This document shows positions 41,370-48,040 of a stretch of DNA of 48,040 nt, in pieces. The stretch is taken from positions 1 through 48,040 of the forward strand of contig CAJURH010000020.1 in the NCBI GenBank assembly GCA_910588775.1, given 5' to 3'. A model generated the notes under the pieces. The model worked only from the letters and a program-made list of their open reading frames with translations, made no database searches and was not told the origin of the DNA. The number at the start of each line of letters is the position of its first letter. Positions within the stretch are counted from its first letter, which is position 1. Origin of the DNA: an uncultured Lachnospiraceae bacterium (GTDB lineage Bacteria; Bacillota; Clostridia; Lachnospirales; Lachnospiraceae). The translations under genes were made by a program, and so were the position numbers.

Positions 41370-41636
41370 TTAATGTCTCGGCTTCTCCATAACCAACTGC
41401 ACTGCCTCCGCAATCAGAAGCACCATCTCATTTTCCACAGACGGGTCCATCTGCACGGATTTGGAAAAAAGCTCCCCACTCACCGTGGATACATATTTGG
41501 GCTTTAACTTGCTTAAGACGAACGCCGCCACGTCCGACTGGCACTGGTCACACTGGCAGCACCCAGATTTCTGAAGAATGCTGTCCATCCGTCCAATCAC
41601 AATATCTTCCATTACATTTTTTACTTTTACAGCCAT
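41370..41636 (-). CDS. ComFB-family (late competence) protein
   Basis: An 88-aa protein of the ComFB family (PF10719). It starts MAVKVKNVMEDIVIGRMDSI, has a cysteine cluster (GCCQCDQCQSDVAAFVLSKL) and the KPKYVSTVSGELF segment typical of the family. ComFB sits in the Bacillus comF operon but its role is poorly known; some cyanobacterial homologues bind cyclic nucleotides. The start is ATG 41636, 8 nt after AAGGAG. It follows the flavodiiron gene in the same direction with a 76-nt gap. Confidence 0.85.
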   Translation of the reverse strand: MAVKVKNVMEDIVIGRMDSILQKSGCCQCDQCQSDVAAFVLSKLKPKYVSTVSGELFSKSVQMDPSVENEMVLLIAEAVQLVMEKPRH

Positions 41637-41712
41637 AATCGACACTCCTTACTGTGAAAGTCCGCCGCCAAACAGGCGGCATGCACTCAGGGATTCCTAA
41701 CGCGGTTCGCCA

Positions 41713-43509
41713 TCACTCCAAACGCTCAAAGTCTTCCGCGCCATGTTTGCACAGCGGGCAGATGAAGTCTTCCGGCAGCTCATCGCCCTCATAGATATAG
41801 CCACAAACTTTGCAAATGAAGCCTTTTTTGTCCGCATCGGGTTTCGGCTTCACATTGCTGTGGTAATACGCATAGGTCATGGTCTCTATCTTGGAGAGCA
41901 CGGCGCTTTCCGTCACGTCACAGATGAACATTTTGTGGGTGCCCAGATCAATTTCATCTTTCACTTTCGCAGAGATGTACCCGTTGGCATATTTGTCCAG
42001 AAACAGCATTCCGTTGGCGCTGCGGTGCACATGCCGAAATCCCTCAAACTTGTCCACATTTTTACCCGACTGGAAGCCGAATTTCTCGAAAATATAAAAC
42101 GGCGCATTGTTGGACAGCGTGGACACATTTAACACCCCTGTCTTGGAAATCGTCTCACAGGAATAATTGTTTTTATTTACCGTCACCGCAATCCGGCTGG
42201 GCGTGCTGGTAAGCTGCGTCACCGTGTTACAGATGAATCCGTTGTCCCGCTTTCCGTCGTTGGTGGTCACCACATACAATCCATAACCGATGTTAAAGAA
42301 AGCAGTGGGGTCAATGTTGTCCGCTTCCACGTGGTCTGCCACGCAATAGGAATCCACCAGCTCAGCCGCCAGAGCCGCCAGCTCTTCTTTGGTGGCGTCG
42401 TTCATGGCGGAACGGATGGTCACGTTGTTCTCCGTAAATGTAATGTCCTTGGAGTCTTTGAACGCCTCTTTCATAACCTGGATGGCCCGCGGCGCCCAGG
42501 AACCATTCTCTATAAATGCAATGGTGCGGTTCTGGTAGCCTCTCTCCACCAGATGGTCGATGAACGTCTTCATAAATGGGAAAATGTCCGCATTGTAAGT
42601 AGTGGTGGCCAGCGCTAGCTTGTCGTAACGAAAAGCGTCTTCCACCGCTTTCGCCATATCACACCGGGCCAGATCATGGCACACAACTTTAGGCGCGCCT
42701 GCCGCCTCCAGTTTCTGGCACAGCAATTCCACAGCGGCTTTCGTATGTCCGTAAACCGATGTATAGCAGACGCAAACACCCTCGTTTTCTACCCGGTAAC
42801 TGGACCAGATGTCGTACAAATTCAGATAATAGCCCAGGTTTTCCGTAAGCACAGGTCCGTGTAAGGGGCAGATAATGGCTATATCCAGGCCAGCCGCTTT
42901 CTTTAGCACATTCTGCACCTGTTTTCCATACTTACCCACAATGCCGATGTAATATCTTCTGGCTTCGCACGCCCACTCTTCTTCCACGTCCAGCGCCCCA
43001 AATTTTCCAAATCCGTCGGCGGAAAAGAGGATTTTTTCACTGGATTCGTAAGTCATCAACACTTCCGGCCAGTGAACCATGGGCGCAGACACGAAATTCA
43101 ATGCATGGCTGCCCAGGGAAAGGACATCGCCCTCCTTCACTTCCATCGTGCGTTCCAGTTTCATGTCTGGGAAAAACTGTCCCATCATCGTAAACGCCTT
43201 CACGCTGGCCACAACGGTGACAGAAGGGTATTCACTTATGAATGCCTCGATGGACGCAGCGTGGTCCGGCTCCATATGCTGCACCACCAGATAATCGGGT
43301 TTTGCATCCTTTAACACTTCCTTAATGTTTGCCAGCCACACCTGTGTCTTGGACTGGTCAATGGTATCCATAATTGCAATGGAGTCATCCATAATCACAT
43401 AGGAATTATAGGCCATGCCGTTGGGAACTACATACTGGCCTTCAAACAAATCTATATCGTGATCATTGGCGCCTACATAATAAATGGAATCCGTTACATG
43501 ATTTACCAT
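41713..43509 (-). CDS. Multidomain flavodiiron protein with flavin reductase and rubredoxin domains
   Basis: A 598-aa cytosolic enzyme that reduces oxygen or nitric oxide. The metallo-lactamase diiron domain (1-245) shows HMEPDH (His78, Glu80, Asp82, His83), His146 in MVHWPEV, Asp165 in FSADGFG and His217 in CPLHGPV, so all ligands are present. It is followed by a flavodoxin domain (CYTSVYGHTKAAVELL), a flavin-reductase domain (about 400-545) and a rubredoxin (CKVCGYIYEGDELPEDFICPLC). The fusion lets electrons pass inside one chain. AAAGGAGG precedes the ATG. It protects strict anaerobes from oxygen or NO. Confidence 0.94.
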   Translation of the reverse strand: MVNHVTDSIYYVGANDHDIDLFEGQYVVPNGMAYNSYVIMDDSIAIMDTIDQSKTQVWLANIKEVLKDAKPDYLVVQHMEPDHAASIEAFISEYPSVTVVASVKAFTMMGQFFPDMKLERTMEVKEGDVLSLGSHALNFVSAPMVHWPEVLMTYESSEKILFSADGFGKFGALDVEEEWACEARRYYIGIVGKYGKQVQNVLKKAAGLDIAIICPLHGPVLTENLGYYLNLYDIWSSYRVENEGVCVCYTSVYGHTKAAVELLCQKLEAAGAPKVVCHDLARCDMAKAVEDAFRYDKLALATTTYNADIFPFMKTFIDHLVERGYQNRTIAFIENGSWAPRAIQVMKEAFKDSKDITFTENNVTIRSAMNDATKEELAALAAELVDSYCVADHVEADNIDPTAFFNIGYGLYVVTTNDGKRDNGFICNTVTQLTSTPSRIAVTVNKNNYSCETISKTGVLNVSTLSNNAPFYIFEKFGFQSGKNVDKFEGFRHVHRSANGMLFLDKYANGYISAKVKDEIDLGTHKMFICDVTESAVLSKIETMTYAYYHSNVKPKPDADKKGFICKVCGYIYEGDELPEDFICPLCKHGAEDFERLE

Positions 43510-43631
43510 AAGAATATGCCTCCTTTATCTCGTCATGCGCTCTCGGAATCGGACTGATTCCAGACGCACATTGTCTACATTTCCATTTTCTATTATAACT
43601 ACATCTTATTTTCCAGGCAACTTATTTTTTT

Positions 43632-45491
43632 CTATTTTTTTCCTTGATGTATGTAGGCAAGGAATCGGTCCGCGTATTTCTCCAGTTTATATTCACCCAC
43701 CCCGGACACTTCCAGCATCTGTTCTCTATTCTGTGGTTTTTTCACGCACATGTCTGCCAGCGTCTTATCGGAAAACACAAGATAAGGCGGCACATTCTCT
43801 TCCTGGGCGATTTCCCTGCGCAGCGCGCGCAGGCTTTCGAATAAATGGTTGTCCGCTTCGGACAGCGCGGCGGCCGCCGTTTTCTTCTTTCTCTTTCGCG
43901 GCAGATTTTCCGCTCTGTCCTCTTCCAGTTCTTTCGCCAGCTTCATGGTCAGCGGCGCATCTGTTGAAAAGCCTTTTGCCCGCTCTCCAGGATACAACAC
44001 CGGATAATCGCCATCGCTTATGGCAAGGTATTCCTGCATGGCCAGCTCCTGAATGATCTGGCGCAGCCTCGTCACCGACAGATGGGACAGCTTTCCGTAC
44101 TCCGGGTTTTTGTCCATCCCTTTGCCCAGAAGCCTCTGGCTTTTACTCCCACGCAGGATGTCCACGATCATGGTAATGCCATAAGACGTCCCATTGGCCT
44201 GTATGCAGGACAGGATGCAGCCCGCCTCTCTGACAATGTCCGCCTCTTCATACTGAGTCAGACAGTTGGAGCAGTTCCCGCAATACCCGGAGCGTTTCTC
44301 TCCAAAATAATTCAGGATATACTCCCGCAGGCATGTGCTGGCAAAGCAATAAAAGGACATCTGCCGAAGCCGCTCCCTGTCCCTCTCCTGGACAATCTTT
44401 CGAGTCTGCTCATCCAATTCCCGGTTTTCCTCGTTATTGTCTATAAAAAAGCGGTTGGTCCGCACATCCCTGGGTTCATAATACAAAAGGCATTCCGAAG
44501 GCTCCCCGTCCCGGCCTGCACGCCCGGCTTCCTGGTAATAGCTCTCCATATTTTTCGGCATATTGTAATGAACCACAAAGCGCACGTCCGACTTATCGAT
44601 GCCCATGCCAAAAGCATTGGTGGCGATCATCACCTGCCTTCGGTCATAAATAAAATCCTCCTGGTTTTGCTGTCTTTCTTCATCAGAAAGCCCCGCATGG
44701 TACCGGGTGACAGAAAATCCTTCTTCCCGAAGCCGGTAACAAAGCTCCTCCACTTTCTTGCGGGTCAGACAGTAGATAATCCCACTGCACCCTGGCGCCT
44801 GCGCCTCTTTCTTATGGAGGTAAGAGAGCAATGCCTGGTATTTATCCGCCGGCTTTTCCACAGAAAAGAATAGATTCTTCCTGTCAAATCCTGTGGTCAC
44901 CACTTTTGGATTCTGAAGCTGCAGGATATCCAGAATATCGTCCCGCACATCTGGAGTGGCCGTGGCTGTATAGGCACCCACCACAGGCCGGTAGGGCAGC
45001 CTGCCCAAAAAATCCAAAATCTTCAGATAACTTGGCCGAAAATCCTGTCCCCACTGGGAAACGCAATGCGCTTCGTCCACCGCCAACAGGGAAATGTTCA
45101 CTTTCGCATCCAGCGCAAATTCCAGAAATCCCCGGGTTTCCAGCCTCTCCGGGGCCACATAAATAATTTTGTACCGTCCCTGCCTGGCCAGTCCCAGCGC
45201 CTTTTGATATTGCCCTGCCGTCAGGGAACTGTTGAGAAAGGCCGCGTGGACGCCCACCTGGTTCAGCGCCCGCACCTGGTCTGTCATAAGGGAAATCAGC
45301 GGTGAGATCACCAGCGTAATTCCATCCAGCATTAACGCGGGAATCTGAAAACACATGGATTTCCCGGCCCCCGTGGGCATAATGCCCAGCGCGTCCTGTC
45401 CCTGCCCGATCGCTTCAATCAGCTCCAGCTGCCCCTCCCGAAACTGTTCATATCCAAAATAGTGTTTTAAAACTTCCCGCGCTTTATGCAT
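43632..45491 (-). CDS. recQ: ATP-dependent DNA helicase RecQ
   Basis: A 619-aa 3'-5' DNA helicase. Motif I is GIMPTGAGKSMCFQIPAL, motif II LAVDEAHCVSQWGQDFRPSY, motif VI YYQEAGRAGRDGEPSECLL. The zinc-binding region (CLREYILNYFGE with YCGNCSNC) and winged helix follow, then a C-terminal HRDC domain (PPYLVFSDKTLADMCVKKP). The start is ATG 45491; a TTG at 45503 is possible because the ribosome site is weak. It works in recombinational repair and fork restart. Confidence 0.95.
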   Translation of the reverse strand: MHKAREVLKHYFGYEQFREGQLELIEAIGQGQDALGIMPTGAGKSMCFQIPALMLDGITLVISPLISLMTDQVRALNQVGVHAAFLNSSLTAGQYQKALGLARQGRYKIIYVAPERLETRGFLEFALDAKVNISLLAVDEAHCVSQWGQDFRPSYLKILDFLGRLPYRPVVGAYTATATPDVRDDILDILQLQNPKVVTTGFDRKNLFFSVEKPADKYQALLSYLHKKEAQAPGCSGIIYCLTRKKVEELCYRLREEGFSVTRYHAGLSDEERQQNQEDFIYDRRQVMIATNAFGMGIDKSDVRFVVHYNMPKNMESYYQEAGRAGRDGEPSECLLYYEPRDVRTNRFFIDNNEENRELDEQTRKIVQERDRERLRQMSFYCFASTCLREYILNYFGEKRSGYCGNCSNCLTQYEEADIVREAGCILSCIQANGTSYGITMIVDILRGSKSQRLLGKGMDKNPEYGKLSHLSVTRLRQIIQELAMQEYLAISDGDYPVLYPGERAKGFSTDAPLTMKLAKELEEDRAENLPRKRKKKTAAAALSEADNHLFESLRALRREIAQEENVPPYLVFSDKTLADMCVKKPQNREQMLEVSGVGEYKLEKYADRFLAYIHQGKK

Positions 45492-45679
45492 CGTCTTTCC
45501 CAATCATTTTTTCTTTCGTAACATCCATTATCACACGCCTCCAGTAATCTTTCCCAGTATATCGCTAATTGCGCCATAAATCAATGCCGGATAATCCGCA
45601 AAGTATTTGACAGAGAAATGGATTTCCATTATACTATTTACATAAATTTTGCATAAATTTCAGGAGGTTTAATCTTAAG

Positions 45680-46576
45680 ATGAAATACGATATAGTCTGG
45701 GATGATTCTTTCAACACAGGTGTGGAAATCATTGACACGGCCCATCAGGGACTTATGAACTGCATTCGCAGAATGGTCAATATAACCAACGATAAAGACG
45801 CCGATGAGGAAAAGAAACGGTGGGTGTGTGAAGAGGGAATCAAATATTTCAAAAACTACGCTATAAAACATTTTGCAGAAGAAGAAGCCTACATGCGTTC
45901 CATTGACTATGCAGATTATGCGAGACACAAATTTTTGCACACAGAAATGCGGGAAATCACAATTCCCGAACTGGAAAGACAGCTAAACAGCGCCAATTAC
46001 TCGGAACAGACCGTGGAAAATTTCCTAGGCGCTTGCATGGGATGGTTGACTGGACATATTATGATTGAAGACCGCAAAATCACCCACGGGGATCTGGAGG
46101 CTATAGAACCTCAGCAAGACCGGGAAGAGCTTCAACAATTAATCCATGCAATTTCCCAAACCATCCAGGACATATTCGCCTTGGAAGTCCAGGTGGACGA
46201 CGAAAATTATGAAGGAGAAAATTTCGGCAAAGCCCTCTACTATAAACTGACTTACAAAAATGACCAGGGAGAAATGCTCCACGCCATTTTTGCCGTTGAA
46301 AAGCCTCTCGTCTCCAACACCGTAGGAAAAATGTTGTTCATCACTTTCCCCATAATCAACAAAACCGTTATCTCCGCCATGCAGCAGATTTCCCAGCAAA
46401 TCATGCGCAGCCTTCGTACATATTTTGCACAAGCAGACAGTTCATTCTCTCTATGTGAAGACGAAATGCTCAGCGCCAAAGAGTTCCGGAGGGAATTCGA
46501 AACCGGAACCTCTCAATATAGTTTGTTATTCCAAACAGATCTGGGCTACTTCGCGTTCTGCATTCGAAGACCCTAG
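45680..46576 (+). CDS. Bacteriohemerythrin fused to an uncharacterised C-terminal domain
   Basis: A 298-aa protein. The N-terminal hemerythrin domain (1-135) has all seven expected diiron ligands: His22 (DTAHQG), His64 and Glu68 (KHFAEEEAY), His83 and His87 (RHKFLH), His126 and Asp131 (GHIMIED). Such domains bind oxygen reversibly. The remaining 160 residues (QTIQDIFALEVQVDDENYEG, KPLVSNTVGKMLFITFPII, LLFQTDLGYFAFCIRR) match no family I can name; the layout faintly recalls CheX/CheC-type domains. AGGAGG lies 12 nt before the ATG. It may be an oxygen sensor. It is followed 57 nt later by the Pro/Asn-rich gene. Confidence 0.85.
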   Translation: MKYDIVWDDSFNTGVEIIDTAHQGLMNCIRRMVNITNDKDADEEKKRWVCEEGIKYFKNYAIKHFAEEEAYMRSIDYADYARHKFLHTEMREITIPELERQLNSANYSEQTVENFLGACMGWLTGHIMIEDRKITHGDLEAIEPQQDREELQQLIHAISQTIQDIFALEVQVDDENYEGENFGKALYYKLTYKNDQGEMLHAIFAVEKPLVSNTVGKMLFITFPIINKTVISAMQQISQQIMRSLRTYFAQADSSFSLCEDEMLSAKEFRREFETGTSQYSLLFQTDLGYFAFCIRRP

Positions 46577-46633
46577 AGCGTATCTTAAGACTCATTCTAA
46601 AAAGATAAAAAATTCATTGAGGAGCTTACAGCT

Positions 46634-47290
46634 ATGCCGCATTCCGCCACAGCAACCCCTGGCGCTGTCGTGCCCAACAAACCAAATACGCCTAACCAGG
46701 CAGATAATGCCACATCCCTGCCCAATCAACCAAATCAGCCCAATTCCGCCAATGCCTACGCTCCCAAGCTGAACCGGGAAAACACGCCTGTGCCGCCCAA
46801 TACGCCAGGCGTTCCCAATGAACCTAATTCCCCCAATGTTTATCAGGAGCCGGACTACGCCTCCCCCGCTGTGCCAAACCAGCCGATGAAGCCCAACGCG
46901 CCCAATACTCCAAACGCGCCGGTCACGCCGGGCGTCAGCTTATCCCAGAACAATGTGCCCGCCAGCGCCAACCAGCCGGTTAAACCCAACCAGCCAAACG
47001 AACCCAACACAGCCAACACCCCCAGCCTTTCCCAGGGCGATTTGCACAGTCAGGTTTCCTTAAATATGGGAACAAGTGGAAGCAAAACCCATTCCACGCA
47101 GGCGCAGGAAACGAAAGCCGCTCAGTCAGGAACCGCCAGCTCCTCACCGGAGAACTCTTCTGGCCAAACTCTGGGCGTCAGCCTTTTGGCGGTCCTGATT
47201 CTGACCATAGCGGGATTCCTGTTCTGGAAACGGAGAAAAAAAGTCAATCCAAATCAAGACGATTCCGAAACCCCTCCCATAGAACCGTGA
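46634..47290 (+). CDS. Pro/Asn-rich repeat protein with C-terminal membrane anchor
   Basis: A 218-aa low-complexity protein. Residues 1-130 are built of degenerate PNxPN units (PNKPNTPNQ, LPNQPNQPNSANA, PVKPNQPNEPNTANTP), followed by a Ser/Thr/Gln-rich stretch, one hydrophobic helix (GVSLLAVLILTIAGFLFW) and KRRKK. There is no N-terminal signal peptide; an in-frame stop lies just upstream and GAGGAG is 9 nt before the ATG, so the start looks right. The layout is that of a surface stalk with cytoplasmic anchor but without secretion signal or LPxTG. Function unknown. The 3' end overlaps the next convergent gene by 47 bp. Confidence 0.7.
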   Translation: MPHSATATPGAVVPNKPNTPNQADNATSLPNQPNQPNSANAYAPKLNRENTPVPPNTPGVPNEPNSPNVYQEPDYASPAVPNQPMKPNAPNTPNAPVTPGVSLSQNNVPASANQPVKPNQPNEPNTANTPSLSQGDLHSQVSLNMGTSGSKTHSTQAQETKAAQSGTASSSPENSSGQTLGVSLLAVLILTIAGFLFWKRRKKVNPNQDDSETPPIEP

Positions 47291-47774
47291 GAAAATATTC
47301 ATACGCCCGGTCATAAATCCAGAAAAGCCCCTGCCCTGCCACCACCGCCGCCCACAGCCACGCGCCTTCAAACCCATTGGCAAAAATCAACCGTGGAAAA
47401 AGAAACAGGGCCGGCAGATACAGCAGATTAAAGACCAGAAATTTCCCAACCCACAAAAAGACTCTGCCGCCTTTTTCACGATGTCCTGCCAGCCGAAAAA
47501 GCCATTCGTCTCCAAGAATATACATTCCCATAGCCGCAAATGTCAGGCAATAGAGTTTCTGGGGAGCCAGCAAGAATCCCAGAACTACAGCGCCCACGTA
47601 AAATGCCAGCCCGGCGGCAAGTCCCCCTTCCCGTATGATTACGCCAACCAGGAAGGAAGCCGCCGCCAACAAGGACAATGTGTTAAATTCTAAAATTCCA
47701 CTAAGCGCAATGCACAAAACAGCCAGAGCCATCAACACGCCTCCTACGGCTGTTTTTTTACTGTTTAGATGCAT
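47244..47774 (-). CDS. Small polytopic membrane protein, unknown function
   Basis: A 176-aa protein with about five or six transmembrane segments (AVGGVLMALAVLCIALSGIL, SLLAAASFLVGVIIREGG, GLAFYVGAVVLGFLLAP, VGKFLVFNLLYLPALFLFP). It resembles uncharacterised Clostridial membrane proteins of the sort found beside ECF-type or sporulation genes, but I cannot name a family. ATG 47774 fits the hydrophobic start; GTG 47780 has a better spacing from GGAGG. It overlaps the preceding TPR gene by 10 bp and the convergent Pro/Asn-rich gene by 47 bp. Confidence 0.65.
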   Translation of the reverse strand: MHLNSKKTAVGGVLMALAVLCIALSGILEFNTLSLLAAASFLVGVIIREGGLAAGLAFYVGAVVLGFLLAPQKLYCLTFAAMGMYILGDEWLFRLAGHREKGGRVFLWVGKFLVFNLLYLPALFLFPRLIFANGFEGAWLWAAVVAGQGLFWIYDRAYEYFLTVLWEGFRNRLDLD

Positions 47775-48040
47775 GAACACAAGTCTCCTCCCATACACTC
47801 ACAGCAGCTATCCGCAATCCAGAAGTCACAACAGCAATTCCCCGTAGTAGGAACTCCCCACCTGCCGGTCATTCCGCCGTAACTTCTGGTTTGATAGCGC
47901 CGGCCGTTCCACTGGAGCTGGTTCAAAAGGCTTTGATACTCCATATTGCCCGGTTCCATACTCACCGCCGTCTGTATATCGCTAAGCGCCTGCATATTGT
48001 TTCCCAAACCATAGTGAGCCACCGCACTGTAGTAATACCA
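47765..48040 (-). CDS. TPR-containing protein with Cys-rich tail, 3' part only
   Basis: Only the last 90 or so codons are inside the window; the frame is open to the window edge. It has a tetratricopeptide repeat (YSAVAHYGLGNNMQALSDI then AVSMEPGNMEYQSLLNQL), a linker rich in Gly, Tyr and Arg, and a C terminus with eight cysteines in the last 23 residues (CCCDFWIADSCCECMGGD then LCSCI). In Lachnospiraceae a J domain often precedes this kind of TPR tail, so the full gene may encode a DnaJ-like protein; this is inferred, as the N terminus is not visible. Confidence 0.7.
   Translation of the reverse strand, partial: WYYYSAVAHYGLGNNMQALSDIQTAVSMEPGNMEYQSLLNQLQWNGRRYQTRSYGGMTGRWGVPTTGNCCCDFWIADSCCECMGGDLCSCI

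Noticed and set aside
1..48040. CRISPR arrays, tRNA and rRNA genes
   Set aside because: No regularly spaced repeats and no tRNA-like cloverleaf or rRNA segments were found on reading; a tRNAscan or Infernal run would be decisive.

Overview
The window looks like chromosome of an anaerobic, low-to-mid GC Firmicute of class Clostridia, most likely a gut Lachnospiraceae. The evidence is the protein families (RicT, TepA, SpoIIIE/FtsK, SleB/CwlJ-type hydrolase, ComFB, the Lachnospiraceae protein usually labelled endosialidase, a flavodiiron protein with rubredoxin, bacteriohemerythrin), purine-rich Shine-Dalgarno sites before most genes, and a conserved Firmicute gene order. No rRNA, tRNA or CRISPR array was seen.

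Layout. 1-1680 is an IS1182-like insertion sequence whose transposase is broken by a 7-bp tandem duplication. 1884-8692 (minus) is a housekeeping block in the Bacillus yaaO-tmk-holB-yaaT-yabB-rsmI order: PLP decarboxylase, guanylate-kinase-like protein, holB, ricT, TrmN6-like methyltransferase, rsmI and an AI-2E family permease. 8717-9909 is a split ThrE-type exporter. 9986-12904 holds an rRNA m5C methyltransferase, an Rpn-type nuclease with a well-placed internal start, and rlmH. 12919-18157 holds a zinc-ribbon/TPR protein, ftsK/spoIIIE, an undecaprenyl-diphosphatase homologue lacking the acidic residues of its first motif, and tepA. ptsI follows on the plus strand.

The most interesting region is 20067-26801. 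Read on the minus strand it encodes a non-pyrrolysine MttB-family methyltransferase, an ornithine-cyclodeaminase/mu-crystallin-family oxidoreductase, a methyltransferase-type corrinoid protein and a BCCT-family betaine transporter, with a prolyl-tRNA editing (ProX/YbaK) gene and a GntR/FCD regulator just upstream. Together these read as a catabolic module that imports a quaternary amine, moves one methyl group to cobalamin and possibly processes the demethylated amino acid with the NAD(P)-dependent enzyme. The oxidoreductase suggests an amino-acid betaine; the substrate is unknown. Palindromes flank a candidate promoter before the methyltransferase gene. A perfect 17-bp inverted repeat separates the first two genes, and an intrinsic terminator precedes the transporter gene.

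After this come a lone radical SAM/SPASM gene, a pabA-pabB-pabC operon for p-aminobenzoate, dnaJ and radA. They are followed by an endosialidase-annotated protein, a cell-wall hydrolase, and an ABC-2 exporter operon divergent from a NarL-type two-component system. The window ends with a ComFB protein, a four-domain flavodiiron protein, recQ, a hemerythrin fusion protein, a Pro/Asn-rich membrane-anchored protein, a small membrane protein and the 3' end of a TPR protein with a cysteine-rich tail. A roughly 95-bp intergenic repeat occurs in the leader regions of proX and dnaJ, with a third diverged copy after the response regulator gene.
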